Of a DNA stretch of 64,000 nucleotides, positions 25,969-37,028 are shown piece by piece (the stretch's first letter is position 1; the number at the start of each line of letters is the position of its first letter). Below the pieces are notes generated by a model. It was given only the letters and a program-made list of their open reading frames with translations, ran no database searches and was not told the DNA's origin. Made by a program: the position numbers and the translations under genes. Source of the stretch: Harmothoe impar (Eukaryota > Annelida > Polychaeta > Phyllodocida > Polynoidae); assembly GCA_947462335.1 (NCBI GenBank), contig OX381704.1:21282442-21346441 (forward strand), written 5' to 3'.

Positions 25969-28155
25969 ATGCATACCCCGGACAAGGAAGGATCCCTGGC
26001 GAGGATAATTGCCCAGAACCAGAAGGAAGCAGAAGAATTGAAAGAGGTGAAAGCCAGAATACAGGCAGATCGCAAGTATATCAGTGAACAGTTGGCACTA
26101 GAAACCTCTCATCTGGCCAAGGTTCAACAGAAGGTTAAGTGTGTACAGCACAATTTGACAGAGGAGCAGGCTCAACTCCAGAAAGATAGGGAAGAGGTTC
26201 GCAAAAGTCGTGATCTTCGGGATACGTACGAGAGCGAGATCGAGCGACAGTCCCAGAGAGTAAGGAAAATCAAGGCGGACTTCTCTAAAGAAGAAAAGTC
26301 CGGCCAGGCCTTGAAGGAACAGTTCGAGCAAGAACGGGAGGCTCTGAAACAAGCCCGAATTGAAATGAAGGCTGACCTGGAAGCCATTCAGAAGAAGAAA
26401 GAAGAAATAAATGACACCTATCTGGCCTATCAGATACAGATGGAAGAAACCCGCAAGGAGGAGGAGGCTGGTAGCCGAGAGACGAAGGATGGGGGGCGCG
26501 AGCTACCTAAGCACGTCGCATCCACCCCTAGTCCGATATTGAAACCCGAGGATACGCTGGAAACACGGGGTACCGTTTCGGACGGAAAGTATGCACGAAA
26601 CCAAGGGAGGACTGCCCTAAATGAGGCCGACCGAAAAGTAACATATGGGGGAACGGAGGAGAAAGAGATCTCTAGTACCCATAATCTTACAAGCGAAGTC
26701 CCACCCAAACGAATGAATCATAGCTACGGCTCCCTGCATCCCTTCGCGGATGATACTCTGGCAGGACACAATTATACGGTACCACCTCCACCGATATATA
26801 ACATAACCTACCAGTATAGGGCACCCTTACCCGGAGCCGGATCGAACGAAGGGTGTCAGTCCTATTATGAAGGAGGTGGATCGATTCCGAGCGGGGGATC
26901 GGGTGGTGTTCCGAACCCAGGGTCCAACCCCGGAGGAGGAGCGGGTACTGTTCCGAACCCTGGCTCGTATGGGGGCTATCCACCTAGCCCTGAACGAACC
27001 GGTCCAAATCCAAGGGGAGAGACTCCAAGACCGGTCCCTGCCCCACGAAAGTTGACGAAACGATCATCCATGGGCCCGAGGGTTGCTGCGATAGTGGAAT
27101 CAGATCCTTGTATACAAGGGATGGGGATAGACTGTTGCAGTCGGACTCGGGAGGATGAGTCTGAGATTATGGAATGGAGCCGGAGACAATCGGATCGGCT
27201 GGTATGGAGTCATAACAGTGCTCCGAAGCCTGTTCGTACTCCCCGGCGCTTTAATGGGGAGAATTGGAAGGAAAGCTACCAAGACTTCTGTGACGGCAAC
27301 CGTTACCATGGGTGGGACAAGGAGGCTTCCTTGGGCCCCCTCATTAAATGGTTGAGTGAAGGTCCGGGACGAATAGCGGTGGATGATTGGCGGGGGACGT
27401 ATGGAGAATCCGGAGATTATGACCAGTTGGTGGCAGCAGCCATACATATCTTTGGTGTGTTGTCGGCAAATGATCCTTGGTCGGAGTTCCAGGTACGGAC
27501 GCAAAAACCAAAGGAGTCTCCGAAAGTGTTCGGTCTGGAACTTCAAAGGTTATTGCAAAAGGCCCGGCCTTATTGGAGGCGTGATGACGAATATTTCTTA
27601 GATGAACTATTCACACACTTCATCAAGGGACTGAGGGATCCGTCCCATGCTGAACTCGTACAGAAAGAATGGGGACGAGGTTCATCAATGGTAGACTTCT
27701 TTTTGGCTATTGATCAGCATGAGAAGAAGAAACGACTACTTGCTGGGTTCGTGCCCAACCAAAGAGTGGCGTCCGCACATGCGGCCACTACCGAAGAAAG
27801 TGATTCGAATGATAGTTCGGACGAAGAAAGAATCGCGGCCATCGGGGGCGATAAAAAGGATAGAAAGAATCGGTGGAAGAAGAACTCTAGTAAGCCACCT
27901 GAGAAAGAGAAGCCAATGGAGGGGAGCTCTAAAACTGTCCCTAAACCCCTGGTGGTAGAAGCATCTGAGAACGAGAAGCGGCTGATGGCCATGATGGAAG
28001 AAATGAAAGGATTGTTGGACTATCGGAAACGACCGAAGCTAGATAGGGCAACGGTGAAGTGTTTCAGATGTCAGGAGACCGGACATTTTGCAGCCGAATG
28101 TACGGCGGATAAACCTGTTTGGAGAGAACGAAAAAGAGAGGAGACGGAAAATTAG
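25969..28155 (+). CDS. gag: Gag polyprotein
   Basis: 728 residues from the first in-frame ATG (25969). The frame is open back to the primer-binding site without an ATG, and the upstream text still looks protein-like, so the native start may be further 5' or lost. Residues ~1-160 are a long coiled coil. A Pro/Gly/Tyr-rich linker follows, then a capsid-like region (~420-600) with FNGENWKESYQDF. A single CCHC zinc knuckle (CFRCQETGHFAAEC) starts near residue 698 and would bind RNA. Pol overlaps in the -1 frame. Gag would form the virus-like particle. Confidence 0.85.
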   Translation: MHTPDKEGSLARIIAQNQKEAEELKEVKARIQADRKYISEQLALETSHLAKVQQKVKCVQHNLTEEQAQLQKDREEVRKSRDLRDTYESEIERQSQRVRKIKADFSKEEKSGQALKEQFEQEREALKQARIEMKADLEAIQKKKEEINDTYLAYQIQMEETRKEEEAGSRETKDGGRELPKHVASTPSPILKPEDTLETRGTVSDGKYARNQGRTALNEADRKVTYGGTEEKEISSTHNLTSEVPPKRMNHSYGSLHPFADDTLAGHNYTVPPPPIYNITYQYRAPLPGAGSNEGCQSYYEGGGSIPSGGSGGVPNPGSNPGGGAGTVPNPGSYGGYPPSPERTGPNPRGETPRPVPAPRKLTKRSSMGPRVAAIVESDPCIQGMGIDCCSRTREDESEIMEWSRRQSDRLVWSHNSAPKPVRTPRRFNGENWKESYQDFCDGNRYHGWDKEASLGPLIKWLSEGPGRIAVDDWRGTYGESGDYDQLVAAAIHIFGVLSANDPWSEFQVRTQKPKESPKVFGLELQRLLQKARPYWRRDDEYFLDELFTHFIKGLRDPSHAELVQKEWGRGSSMVDFFLAIDQHEKKKRLLAGFVPNQRVASAHAATTEESDSNDSSDEERIAAIGGDKKDRKNRWKKNSSKPPEKEKPMEGSSKTVPKPLVVEASENEKRLMAMMEEMKGLLDYRKRPKLDRATVKCFRCQETGHFAAECTADKPVWRERKREETEN

Positions 28156-29340
28156 AGGGGGTTGTCCGTGAAGGCAAACTGACGACCCCTAATAGAGTAT
28201 GCCAAGGTACAATCCATACGAACACGATTGAGGAGTCTGTAATGTATCCGCCCAGCAGCATGGGAAATGCTAATGAGTTGAAAACATGTGGGGCTGGGGG
28301 TATTGGTGAGACAATTGCCAGGGAGAGCAAAGAAGGGAAACCGATCACCAATAAAGAGGAAGGTTGGATAGAGGAACTATCCAGGATCGGGGGGGTCCGC
28401 CTTCCAGAAGGTCATCCGTGTCTGGATTATTTGAAAGGATTCGGATTCAATTTTGACATGACAGACGACATCAAACGGTTCGCAAGTAATCCCTCGATGA
28501 TGGGAGGAAAGAGATGGTATGTGTCCGTATCTGTAAACGGCAGAATGGGGGAATTTTTATTGGATACCGGAGCTAGCCACTCCGCTATGTCAAAGAGATT
28601 CTTCGATCTGGTGTCAAACATGGATGATGACCTCACAACGAGGGTAAATGCATGTGCGGCTGACGGGAGCAAGATACGAACGTTTGGTAGGACTTGTATG
28701 GTCATCTTGGTGGGCGGTAGGGAATAATTCATTTCCCCAACTGTTGCTGGAATTGAGGACGACGGGATCATAGGGATGGATTTCGCTTCCTTATATGGGG
28801 CGAAATTGGATCCCGTCAGTGGAGTGTTAAAATTAACTCATCCTTATAAAGACAGGATACAATGCCTGGCACGAGAAGTTAGTGGTGTAGCGAGTGTGGT
28901 ACAGACGGTAAAAATACCTCCCGGAATGGCATGTGATGTCTTGATAGCCTCCAGTAGGATGAAGAGGGGCGTTCCGGGGGTTTTCAAACCTAATGTGACG
29001 GTGTTAGGAAAGAAGGGATTGGAATCGGCCGACACCCTGATAGGGAATATAGCGTGGGGGGTAGCCCCCATAACGAACCCGGGCTTGAAAACCGTCTACT
29101 TAGAGAAAGGCACTGTAGTGGGAGAAGTGATATCCGCAGAGGCGGTCACCAGTAGCTTTGAAAAAGGAAACGGACTAGTCCCGAATAGTGAAGGGATGGA
29201 GGAAGGATTGGCAACATTAATAGAAAAGGCTGGAGTAGAGACAGATGGACAGAGGAATGCCTTGAGAGACATGTTGAAGGAGTGTAGCTCGGCTTTTGCG
29301 CGGCCCGGAGAGCCGTTAGGACGAACACTCAATCAACACG
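28119..29340 (+). pseudogene. pol: pol part 1: aspartic protease and linker, broken
   Basis: Opens in the -1 frame relative to gag. The protease active site LLDTGASHSAM is intact at about 28556-28590. An in-frame TAA at 28725-28727 interrupts the reading frame, which then continues in the same frame (GIIGMDFASLYGAKLD) to about 29340, where the frame shifts before the reverse transcriptase. The protease would cleave Gag and Pol. Confidence 0.85.
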
Positions 29341-29373
29341 GAGGGGGCAAATCCAGTAAAGATACCATATTGA

Positions 29374-30381
29374 CGTCTTCCGCTGGCAAAGAAAGTGGTA
29401 GCGGAAGAAGAGATTGCGAAGATGTTGGCAGAGGGGGTGATAACCCCTAGCACCAGTCCTTGGAGTAGTCCTGTATGTATGGTAACCAAGAAGGATGGGA
29501 GTATCTGATTCTGTATAGACTACCGGAAGTTGAATGGCCTGACTAAGAAGAATTCGTATCCGCTCCCCCGGATAGATGAGACCATTGATTCCCTTGGAGG
29601 AAATGAATGGTTTTGTACGATTGATTTGCAGTCTGGCTATTGGCAGGTGGGAATGAGAGAGGAGGACAAGGAGAAGACGGCATGTAGGGTTGTATCATTA
29701 TAACGTGATGCCATTCGGACTATGTAATGCTCCGGCCACGTTTGAAGCGATGATGGAAACCTTACTGAGTGACTTGTTATGGAAGAAATGTCTGGTGTAT
29801 CTGGATGATGTGATAATATTCGGGAAGACATTTGATGAATGCCTGGGAAACCTGAAGTTGGTGTTGCAGCAGATAATCTCGAATGGATTGAAGCTGAAGC
29901 CTAAAAAGTGCAATATGTTTCAGAAAAGTATTAACTATCTAGGACGGATCATCTCTACGGAAGGGGTGAAGGCTGATCCGGAGAAGGTTAAGACGGTTAC
30001 GGATTGGAGCATTCCCAGGGGGCCGAAAGAAGTGAGATCCTTTTTAGGGTTTTGTTCTTATTATCGAGATTTCTTACCGGGATATTCCCGGATAAGTTAT
30101 CCTATACAATGTCTGTCGCACTGGACCCCGGGGAGGCGTAAGGAAAAATTCCCGTGGGGGAAAGAACAAGGGGAATCATTCGAAATGATTAAACGGCTGT
30201 TCATGGAAACACAGGTGTTGAAATACCCCACTGCGGATGGACATTTCATATTAGACACTGATGCAAGCAATGACAGCATAGGGGCGGCTTTGTCTCAAGT
30301 CCAAGAGGGGAAGGAGGTCCCTATAGCATTCGCAAGCAATACAATGAGTAAAGCGCAAAGAAATTACTGTACGACGAAAAG
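29374..30381 (+). pseudogene. pol: pol part 2: reverse transcriptase and start of RNase H, broken
   Basis: Reverse transcriptase motifs are readable: FCIDYRKLN, TIDLQSGYWQ, MPFGLCNAPATFE, YLDDVIIF (catalytic YLDD), LKPKKC and FLGFCSYYRDF, followed by the RNase H start ILDTDAS. Lesions: a TGA at 29506-29508 and a frame change at about 29680-29690. The frame is then cut by an insertion at 30382. Confidence 0.88.
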
Positions 30382-30664
30382 TTTAATTTATAACGTTATT
30401 TCTCAAACAATTTGGGTAATTTAATAGGTTTGTATACATGTACTTAACATTAATATACGATGCCGTGGCTAGTTTTCAAATTTACCTGTTATAATCCTAT
30501 ACTTTATGTAAACATATTTTCATCTTATGGACAGCCTATAATAACTGCTTGCAGATGGGCTGTCCATGTTCTTTGTTTGGTCGAACGGTATACTATACTA
30601 AAGCAACTGGAAAATTGTACCTTTTTTAAGACCGAATAAAAGTTCGAATTTGTTCAAAAAAAAG
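30382..30664 (+). mobile_element. Small poly(A)-tailed retroposed insertion inside RNase H
   Basis: 278 bp of AT-rich unrelated sequence (30382-30659) plus a repeat copy split the RNase H coding region. It carries AATAAA about 20 nt before an A8 tail and is flanked by AAAAG at 30377-30381 and 30660-30664. Poly(A) plus short target duplication means reverse-transcribed RNA inserted by LINE machinery. The source transcript is not recognised. Confidence 0.75.
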
Positions 30665-31019
30665 AGAATTATTGGCAGTGGTAGTGTATACAAAGAAATA
30701 TAAACACTTCTTGTGGGGATCTGATTTTACGTTACATAAAGATCATTCCTCCCTGCGGTGGTTATTGAATTTTAAAGATGCAGAAGGTATGATAGGGCGG
30801 TGGTTAGCACACCTATCCGAGGTCGGATTGGACCACAGCCAAATTCAGCATAGAAAGGGGGCTAAGCATGTGAACGCTGATGCGTTGTCGCGAATCCCAG
30901 TGAAAAAGTGTCAGAACGACGGATGTGATGATTGTGGGAAGCATAACGCCGTGTTGGCGGGAGTCCGGAAGCCGTTTAGAGATCTCTATCCGAAGCTTTC
31001 AGGAGAAAGATGCGAATAG
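30665..31019 (+). pseudogene. pol: pol part 3: rest of RNase H, broken
   Basis: Text VVVYTKKYKHFLWGSDFTLH and DHSSLRWL with NADALSRIP is the standard RNase H tail of Ty3/gypsy elements. The frame differs from the segment before the insertion and again from the integrase segment, which takes over between about 30925 and 31019. Confidence 0.85.
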
Positions 31020-32553
31020 TATCCGTCTGAAGATGTTACTTCAAGAAGGAAGGGTCCCAACTCGCCCAGCGATATCGCTGGAAAACAGGGAGATGAGGCG
31101 ACTAATAGCTCAATGGACGGAGTTAGAGGTTGTGAAAGGATTGATTTATAGGTGGAAAACGAATGCGTTGGGGAATAAATCGAGACAGATCTTTATTCCT
31201 ACTGCCATGCGAAGGGATATAATGTTCTTTTGTCATGGGCATCGAACCAGTGGCCATTTTGGAAGGAAAAGGTCCCTGGAACGGCTGGCTAGAATGTATT
31301 ACTGGCCAGGTATGAGTACGGATCTGTTAAGATGGATAGACACTTGTCCGAGATGTTGTACGAGCAAGCCGGGGCCTGGGCTGGGTAAAATGCCCTTAAC
31401 CCAGGAATTGTTTGGAGTAAGGTTCGCAAGGGTGGCAGTGGATATAATAACAGGATTTGTGACAACTCCGGAAGGAAATACATGTATGATGGTAGTAACG
31501 GATTACTATACGAAGTATACGAAAGTATTTCCGATGAAGGATCACAAAGCGGCAACTTGTGCGAGAATGTTGGTTAAGGGATGGATCCTGTATTTGGGAG
31601 TACCTCAAGGGAGAGAGTTCGAATCAAATCTATGGCAGGAAATGTGTCATCAATTGGCCATTTGCAAGACCCGAACCAATCCGTATCAATCACAGAGTGA
31701 TGGTCAGGTGGAAAGATTCAATCGTACCCTAATACAGGTCCTGAAGAGTTTGGTAAATCAGGAGATGGATGATTGGGATGAGCAATGTGACTTTGTTTGC
31801 CATGCTTATAATAGCACGGTACACGCGAGTACGAACTGCTCTCCGAATATATTAGTATTCGGAGAAGATCTGATTATGCCCGCGGACCTGGTGTTCGGAG
31901 TAGTTGGAATGAACCCGGATGTCCCGTGTCAGATCATGTTTGTGGAAGCGTTGAAGGAACAATTCAGGAGGGCTTACGAATTAGTACGAAAAGAGTTGGG
32001 AAAGACAGCTAAATGGCAAAAGGTGGGCTATGATACTAATCTGAAGGTTCGGCGGTTTGCGGTAGGGGACTTAGTAGCGAGATACCACGAACCTCTGGTT
32101 GGCATCAAGCTGAGAGACAACTGGGATGGTCCTTGGAGGATCACCCAGAGAATAAGTGATGATACAGTCTTGATGAGAGATACCTTCGGGAGGAATCAGA
32201 AATCGAATGTAGCCCGGTTGAAACCATGGAAGGGGAGAGAGTACTCCACCGAAATGTTCAAGATGGGGCAAGAGGAGAAAGAGGAAATGAAAAGGGAGTT
32301 AGACAGAGTAATCAAGAAGAGGGGTCCAGGTAGGCCCAGGAAAGTGAAGAAAGAAACTGTGCAAATTAAACAATCTCCAAAAAGTTCGGAGAAAGCAAAG
32401 AATGTCTCGGCAGGTGTAGACAGGAAGAGAAGGGCTGTCCCCTCTGTGGCTAAGAGGGAACGGAAGGTAACCTCTCCGAATGTCAGGTGTAAAGAGAATC
32501 CGGTAGGGGTTCGTCGCAGCCCTAGGTTGAGGGTGAGGGGTGCTGTTACCTAA
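30925..32553 (+). pseudogene. pol: pol part 4: integrase with AT-hook tail, catalytic Asp missing
   Basis: The HHCC zinc-binding region (CHGHRTSGHFG, then CPRCC) is present. The first catalytic Asp is at 31441 (VAVDIITGF) and the Glu at 31711 (GQVERFN). The segment that should hold the second Asp reads GVPQGREFE at about 31597-31620 and lacks the Asp and neighbours, an apparent short in-frame deletion. The C-terminus has an AT-hook, RGPGRPRK (about 32320-32345), instead of a chromodomain, and further basic residues. The frame is otherwise open. Confidence 0.85.
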
Positions 32554-33100
32554 CCTGAAAACACAACGATGTAATCAGTTAAATGTTGTCATAATTATCA
32601 GGGTAACCTGGTAATTCGTCTTATATGTAGGAATGATCACGACAAAAGCCAGAAATCCAACAAACTTACCTGTGAATGTACCAGGGGGTAATGGACGGGT
32701 AATCCGGCGGATTAGTAGTTGCTATCCGTATTTTAATCCATAATGACTGGAGATGAATTCTACAGGGCTATAATTACCTGATCGTAATGCGTGACGCGTG
32801 GGAGAAGTGAATGATTGTTTACATTTGGCAAGCGCGGGAAAACAATGAAGTCTCGTGGAATGCGCGGTATCTCCCGCGTATGTGCAAAGGTCAACGCGGG
32901 TCAACGATCCGCCATATTTGTTTACGGTTCGCCGGATAGAGCAAGGGAAGCGTAGCAGATCACAAAAAGCGAGGTTATAAAGACTGAATTAAGAGATATC
33001 GGTGTACAGAAGGTGGGTGGAGTAGCCAGGAGCCAGTAGATAGGTTCCTGGTACCTGTCATTTTCTGTTATCAGATATTTGAAAGAAAGCGAGGGTCACG
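32554..33100. other. Spacer between pol and the third ORF
   Basis: No open frame of note. It is where a splice acceptor or internal promoter for the third ORF would be expected; ~550 bp with GC-rich CGCG words near 32790-32900. Confidence 0.4.
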
Positions 33101-36034
33101 ATGGCTTCGGCGTCTGGCTCTCACTCGGAAAGATCGGCCCTCACCGAGGTGTCCGAAATGTTTATGGAGACTGAGGCGATGTCGCCGGTAATGAAGACCG
33201 AAGAAAATGTATTGAATGAGGATAACTCCGAGGAAGATGAGGGCGTAATGGGCATGGAGATTGAGGAAATCCTGGAACGATCGGACTCGCCGCTGCTCGA
33301 ACCCAACTTGGATGGGTTCAAGTCACGGTACGATGGCCGAGAGGTCCATATTCATGCCCGAATTTTGAAGGGAGATCGAAAGTGCTGGCACGCAGCAACG
33401 AGAGACTGTGTTCGGCACTTCTTAACGCCGAACGAATACGCAGCCCTACCATCCACCTGGCTGCTGTTTAATACCGAGACTGAGGCTGGGCTACAAGTGA
33501 GCCAGTCGTTCCGGAGGGCTATGTTCAATTGCGAAATCGCACATCGGCAACATCGCCTTCCGAACGTACCGTATGTACTGACTGATCATACGGGTATGGG
33601 GGTTACCGGAATGGATATCGTCGGGGATGTCCTATACCGGGAACCCGACACCGAACGTGAGCCCAGGAATGCCGAAGACTGGGTAGAACGAGCCGCAAAT
33701 CCGAATGTTCCGCGGCTTTACACTCTGGATGGGGACGAGTTACTTCGTCGTCTGAAGGAGTGTGATGATCCGGAGGAAAAAGTGAATGAGGTCATCTCCG
33801 CGATGATTCGGGAAGGAACTTACGCCACTCGGGCGTACGTACCCGGGCTGGAGGAAGAACTGACCGCTAGCCAGCATAAGGAACGGTTAGCTGCCATCCG
33901 AAAAGGGAAAGCTATCCTGAAGGCAGCCAAGCAAAAGGGCAGCCTGTCGAAGGAAAGTGAGACCGATGGGGAGGGCAGTGCAAAGAAATCGAAAGGAAAG
34001 AGCGTGAAGGGAAGGGGAAAGAAAAAGACTTTGACTGACACCGAATCCGACAGCGACCAGGGTGTATTCCACACGGTCCTGTCGGTGAAGGAGAAGAAGA
34101 AGTTGAGAGAATCGAAGAAGGATATTAAAATGACTGTGCCTAAGAAGGTGGTCGCCAAGGTGACTGAGGCAGTAGGTAGGAAAGATCCTTCAAGTGATGA
34201 TCCACTGAAGGGACGGATGGCTGCTGTTCAGGCTGCTGCCACTGCTAAAGTAGGCAGTCTGATTGGCAAATCCAGAACAAAAGAACCGGTGAAGGTGAGC
34301 AAACCAGATGACAGTCCGGACGACGAGTCCGGACCAGAATCGGGTCGCGAACCACCGGAGACTGATCCGGATCCAAATAAAAATGATCCGGAGGATAAGA
34401 TGGACGTGGCTGAACCAAATGAGGAGGGGCCAGAGGAGGAAAAAGAGGAGGAAAAGGAGGAGGAGAAGGAGGAAGATGAAGAGGATAACGAACGATTGGA
34501 ACGAATCTGGAAAAACAGTGCGGCAAAGTTTGCACACTTCATTCCAGGTTCGTTCGAAGAATGTGCTAAGGGCAAGAAAGCGTACGGATGCCCCGAGCCT
34601 CGCAACATGAACGATGAAAGTGATGACGAAGATTGGCTTCGGGAAACCGAGGACGATCCTTTGCCATCCGACTTTTATGAGGAATGGTTCCGACAGATCC
34701 TGAAATATCCGGAGAATTATTACATCAGAGACCAGAAGTGGAAACTACGCTGGGCTTACCTTTGCTGGTATATAAATGACGGTGAGCGGTATTGCCCGTT
34801 CACTATTTGTATCGAAGAAAAGGGAACGGGCAGGACGTATCCAACCCGGATGCGTTTCCTGCGTCATCTTTGCGAACGGCACTTTCACCATACAGTGGTA
34901 TACAAATGTGCTAATTGCGAAGGACAGAGGGATAGCGCGACCTGTAATGGTTGCGTTACCCCGAGAAGGGGCGTGATGATTCGTCATTTAAAATATTGCC
35001 ACAGCCCCGGACTGAGTGCTGCGAGAGAGAGGGTTATTGTCCTGCACGATAAGATCATGATGGAGTACAACAGAATGATAACTTCGGACTTCAAAAAGAT
35101 CAATCCGAAGACCGAATCATTCTGCAACATACATGATTCAAAGAAAGGGAAGCTGTGTGGAAGGATTGCACTAGTGCGAGCCCGAGGGAAGTTCAAGATG
35201 GCGAATGAACTTTTCTCGAGAGTATGTGAATGGCGGGGTGATCCACCGAAAGCCAAGATTGATGAAAAGAGGCGGGCTAGCCGTAGCCCCGCGAGTCGGA
35301 GGGGCAAGAAATCCAGATCCGATTCGCCTGAGAACACGGAGTTCAAGAAACCACTGGCAGTGGGACGGGACTCCCGGTCAACTCAGCAGCGGAGGAAGGA
35401 TTCGACTGACTATCAGTCACCTGTGAGTGCGGGGTCTGGCTCACACCCTACCTCGACAGCCTCGTCCTCATCTCAGAATGATCCGACATCTGCTTGGGTG
35501 GGCCCGAAAGGTCCTGCCCCTACGCAGAACCCGGACGACTTCCCGGAGTTAGGCGGCCCGAATGTATCTCCGCGTGTCGAACCTGAGATGACTCAGATTC
35601 CGGACAATAGGCCCAGACTGAGTACACGACCGGTGGATCTCTACTTTGATCCAGCTGATAAGGTAGTGTGTGCCCAAGCCCAAGCGGCAGTGGATACCTT
35701 CCAAGAGGCACAGAAGGAGCTGGCTGTCCGTTACAACCAGGGAGTGGCGAACCTATTCGCCCGCTCACTGGTGGAACAGGAAGCTTCATACCGAACGGCT
35801 TTAGAAAAAGAGAATGAGGTATTGTTGGCAGCCGAAACTGCTAAGATTCGGAATGAGGCCAAGTTAGCCGCAGCTAAGACTGCATTATCTAATAAGAGAT
35901 TGCAGGAGTGCACCGACCGAAACGAGGCAATGAATGTCAAGTTTCAACAGGTGTTCAGGGTGTTCATGGATGAATGGGATGGCACTCGAGAGTCGGCCCT
36001 GGAACTCATGAAGAACCAGGGTGATCAAGGGTAA
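33101..36034 (+). CDS. Large third ORF of the Ty3/gypsy element, unknown function
   Basis: 977 residues, ATG at 33101, no interruption. The N-terminus is acidic. Residues ~80-250 look folded (KCWHAATRDCVRHFLT). Then come a Lys-rich and an Asp/Glu-rich disordered region (~270-465), a Cys/His cluster at ~545-645 (CPFTIC, HLCERHFHHTVVYKCANCEG, CNGC, HLKYCH) that could bind zinc, and a coiled coil near the C-terminus. There is no signal peptide or transmembrane segment, so it is not a typical envelope. I recognise no family. Its intact state contrasts with the broken pol. Confidence 0.7.
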   Translation: MASASGSHSERSALTEVSEMFMETEAMSPVMKTEENVLNEDNSEEDEGVMGMEIEEILERSDSPLLEPNLDGFKSRYDGREVHIHARILKGDRKCWHAATRDCVRHFLTPNEYAALPSTWLLFNTETEAGLQVSQSFRRAMFNCEIAHRQHRLPNVPYVLTDHTGMGVTGMDIVGDVLYREPDTEREPRNAEDWVERAANPNVPRLYTLDGDELLRRLKECDDPEEKVNEVISAMIREGTYATRAYVPGLEEELTASQHKERLAAIRKGKAILKAAKQKGSLSKESETDGEGSAKKSKGKSVKGRGKKKTLTDTESDSDQGVFHTVLSVKEKKKLRESKKDIKMTVPKKVVAKVTEAVGRKDPSSDDPLKGRMAAVQAAATAKVGSLIGKSRTKEPVKVSKPDDSPDDESGPESGREPPETDPDPNKNDPEDKMDVAEPNEEGPEEEKEEEKEEEKEEDEEDNERLERIWKNSAAKFAHFIPGSFEECAKGKKAYGCPEPRNMNDESDDEDWLRETEDDPLPSDFYEEWFRQILKYPENYYIRDQKWKLRWAYLCWYINDGERYCPFTICIEEKGTGRTYPTRMRFLRHLCERHFHHTVVYKCANCEGQRDSATCNGCVTPRRGVMIRHLKYCHSPGLSAARERVIVLHDKIMMEYNRMITSDFKKINPKTESFCNIHDSKKGKLCGRIALVRARGKFKMANELFSRVCEWRGDPPKAKIDEKRRASRSPASRRGKKSRSDSPENTEFKKPLAVGRDSRSTQQRRKDSTDYQSPVSAGSGSHPTSTASSSSQNDPTSAWVGPKGPAPTQNPDDFPELGGPNVSPRVEPEMTQIPDNRPRLSTRPVDLYFDPADKVVCAQAQAAVDTFQEAQKELAVRYNQGVANLFARSLVEQEASYRTALEKENEVLLAAETAKIRNEAKLAAAKTALSNKRLQECTDRNEAMNVKFQQVFRVFMDEWDGTRESALELMKNQGDQG

Positions 36035-36717
36035 ACTCGAGAGTGGTAGCATATGTTTGAACTGATATTCGAAAGAGAATGAGTTGGTGGGGTATGAATG
36101 TCTACTGAACCATCGAACAGCAGTAACAGAAATACGCAGGAGGAAACCGGGTGACCAGAACGAAGTAACAACATCTGAAGAGGAGAGCACTAACCACCCG
36201 TTCGGATGAACGTGTCTGTTCAGTCAGAACAGAGATAACTGTCCAGAAGAAAAAAAGAAGAGGAGATAAGAGCGCCACTGACCCGTTCGAATGAACGTGC
36301 CTGTCCAGTTTGGGACAGGACAGCTGTTGAAGAGGAGAGCACCAAACACCCGAGTTCCTCCGAAAGGATGGAACTTCGTGCCTAACCATTGTCTAAAAGG
36401 TTAGGATGGCTGCCCGGATCTTCAAATTTTTGTTTCCTGTTTTTTTCTAATCATGAGAGATGTAAAATTGTCCTAGTCAATCGTGTAACTATGTTTGCTT
36501 GTATATTACGTATGTGTCCTAATTATTCGAAGTGAATCGAGCCGTTCGAATGTAATACCACCTATGTAAATAATATTAGTTTTGTATATTCCTAAAAACC
36601 CTACTGTGTTCAAGACGTAACATAACGCTTTTTACAGATAAACTCAGTTGTATGAGTTTATATTAAGATGTATATATATTTAAGAAAATAAGCGTATGTA
36701 TTGTCTGGGGGGGGTGG
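36035..36717. other. 3' untranslated region with degenerate tandem units and polypurine tract
   Basis: Three degenerate ~80-bp units lie at about 36177-36390, each starting GAGGAGA(G/T) and containing CCCGTTCG-GAACG-type hairpins. A G-rich polypurine tract (about 36702-36717) abuts the 3' LTR, as needed for plus-strand priming. Confidence 0.65.
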
Positions 36718-37028
36718 TGTAGGGACACTAATATTGTAAGTTATCGAACGCCTACGAGGTAGTTCGGGCAGCCAGAGCCAGGGGGCACCCCTATTGGAAG
36801 CGGACAGTATATAAGCTGTCCTCACCCCCTTGCTCTGGCAGACCGTCTCAGGTCTCCGACCGTATCATGTCATAAAGAAAGATCCATATCCATCCGAAAG
36901 AACAAGCACGAACGATTAGCATCACTGTACAGGGTACCGTCCTAATAAAACCCTTTTACTTGCATCTCTACATGAAAACTGCAGTTCGAGTCCTTATTTA
37001 ATCGAATTACATAAAGACGAACTCTACA
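36718..37028 (+). repeat. 3' LTR
   Basis: 311 bp; same TATA (36808-36815) and poly(A) signals as the 5' copy, five differences. Followed by the GTAT duplication. Confidence 0.95.

Noticed and set aside
28119..28155. Classical slippery heptamer for gag-pol frameshifting
   Set aside because: The overlap has A-rich words but none fits the X-XXY-YYZ pattern in the gag frame, so the mechanism is left open.
34190..34608. Ser/Phe-rich antisense frames opposite the third ORF
   Set aside because: They mirror the acidic Glu/Lys-rich low-complexity coding of the sense strand.
33101..36034. Envelope gene of an endogenous retrovirus
   Set aside because: No signal peptide, no transmembrane segment, no furin-type site or fusion peptide; acidic and zinc-finger-like regions instead.
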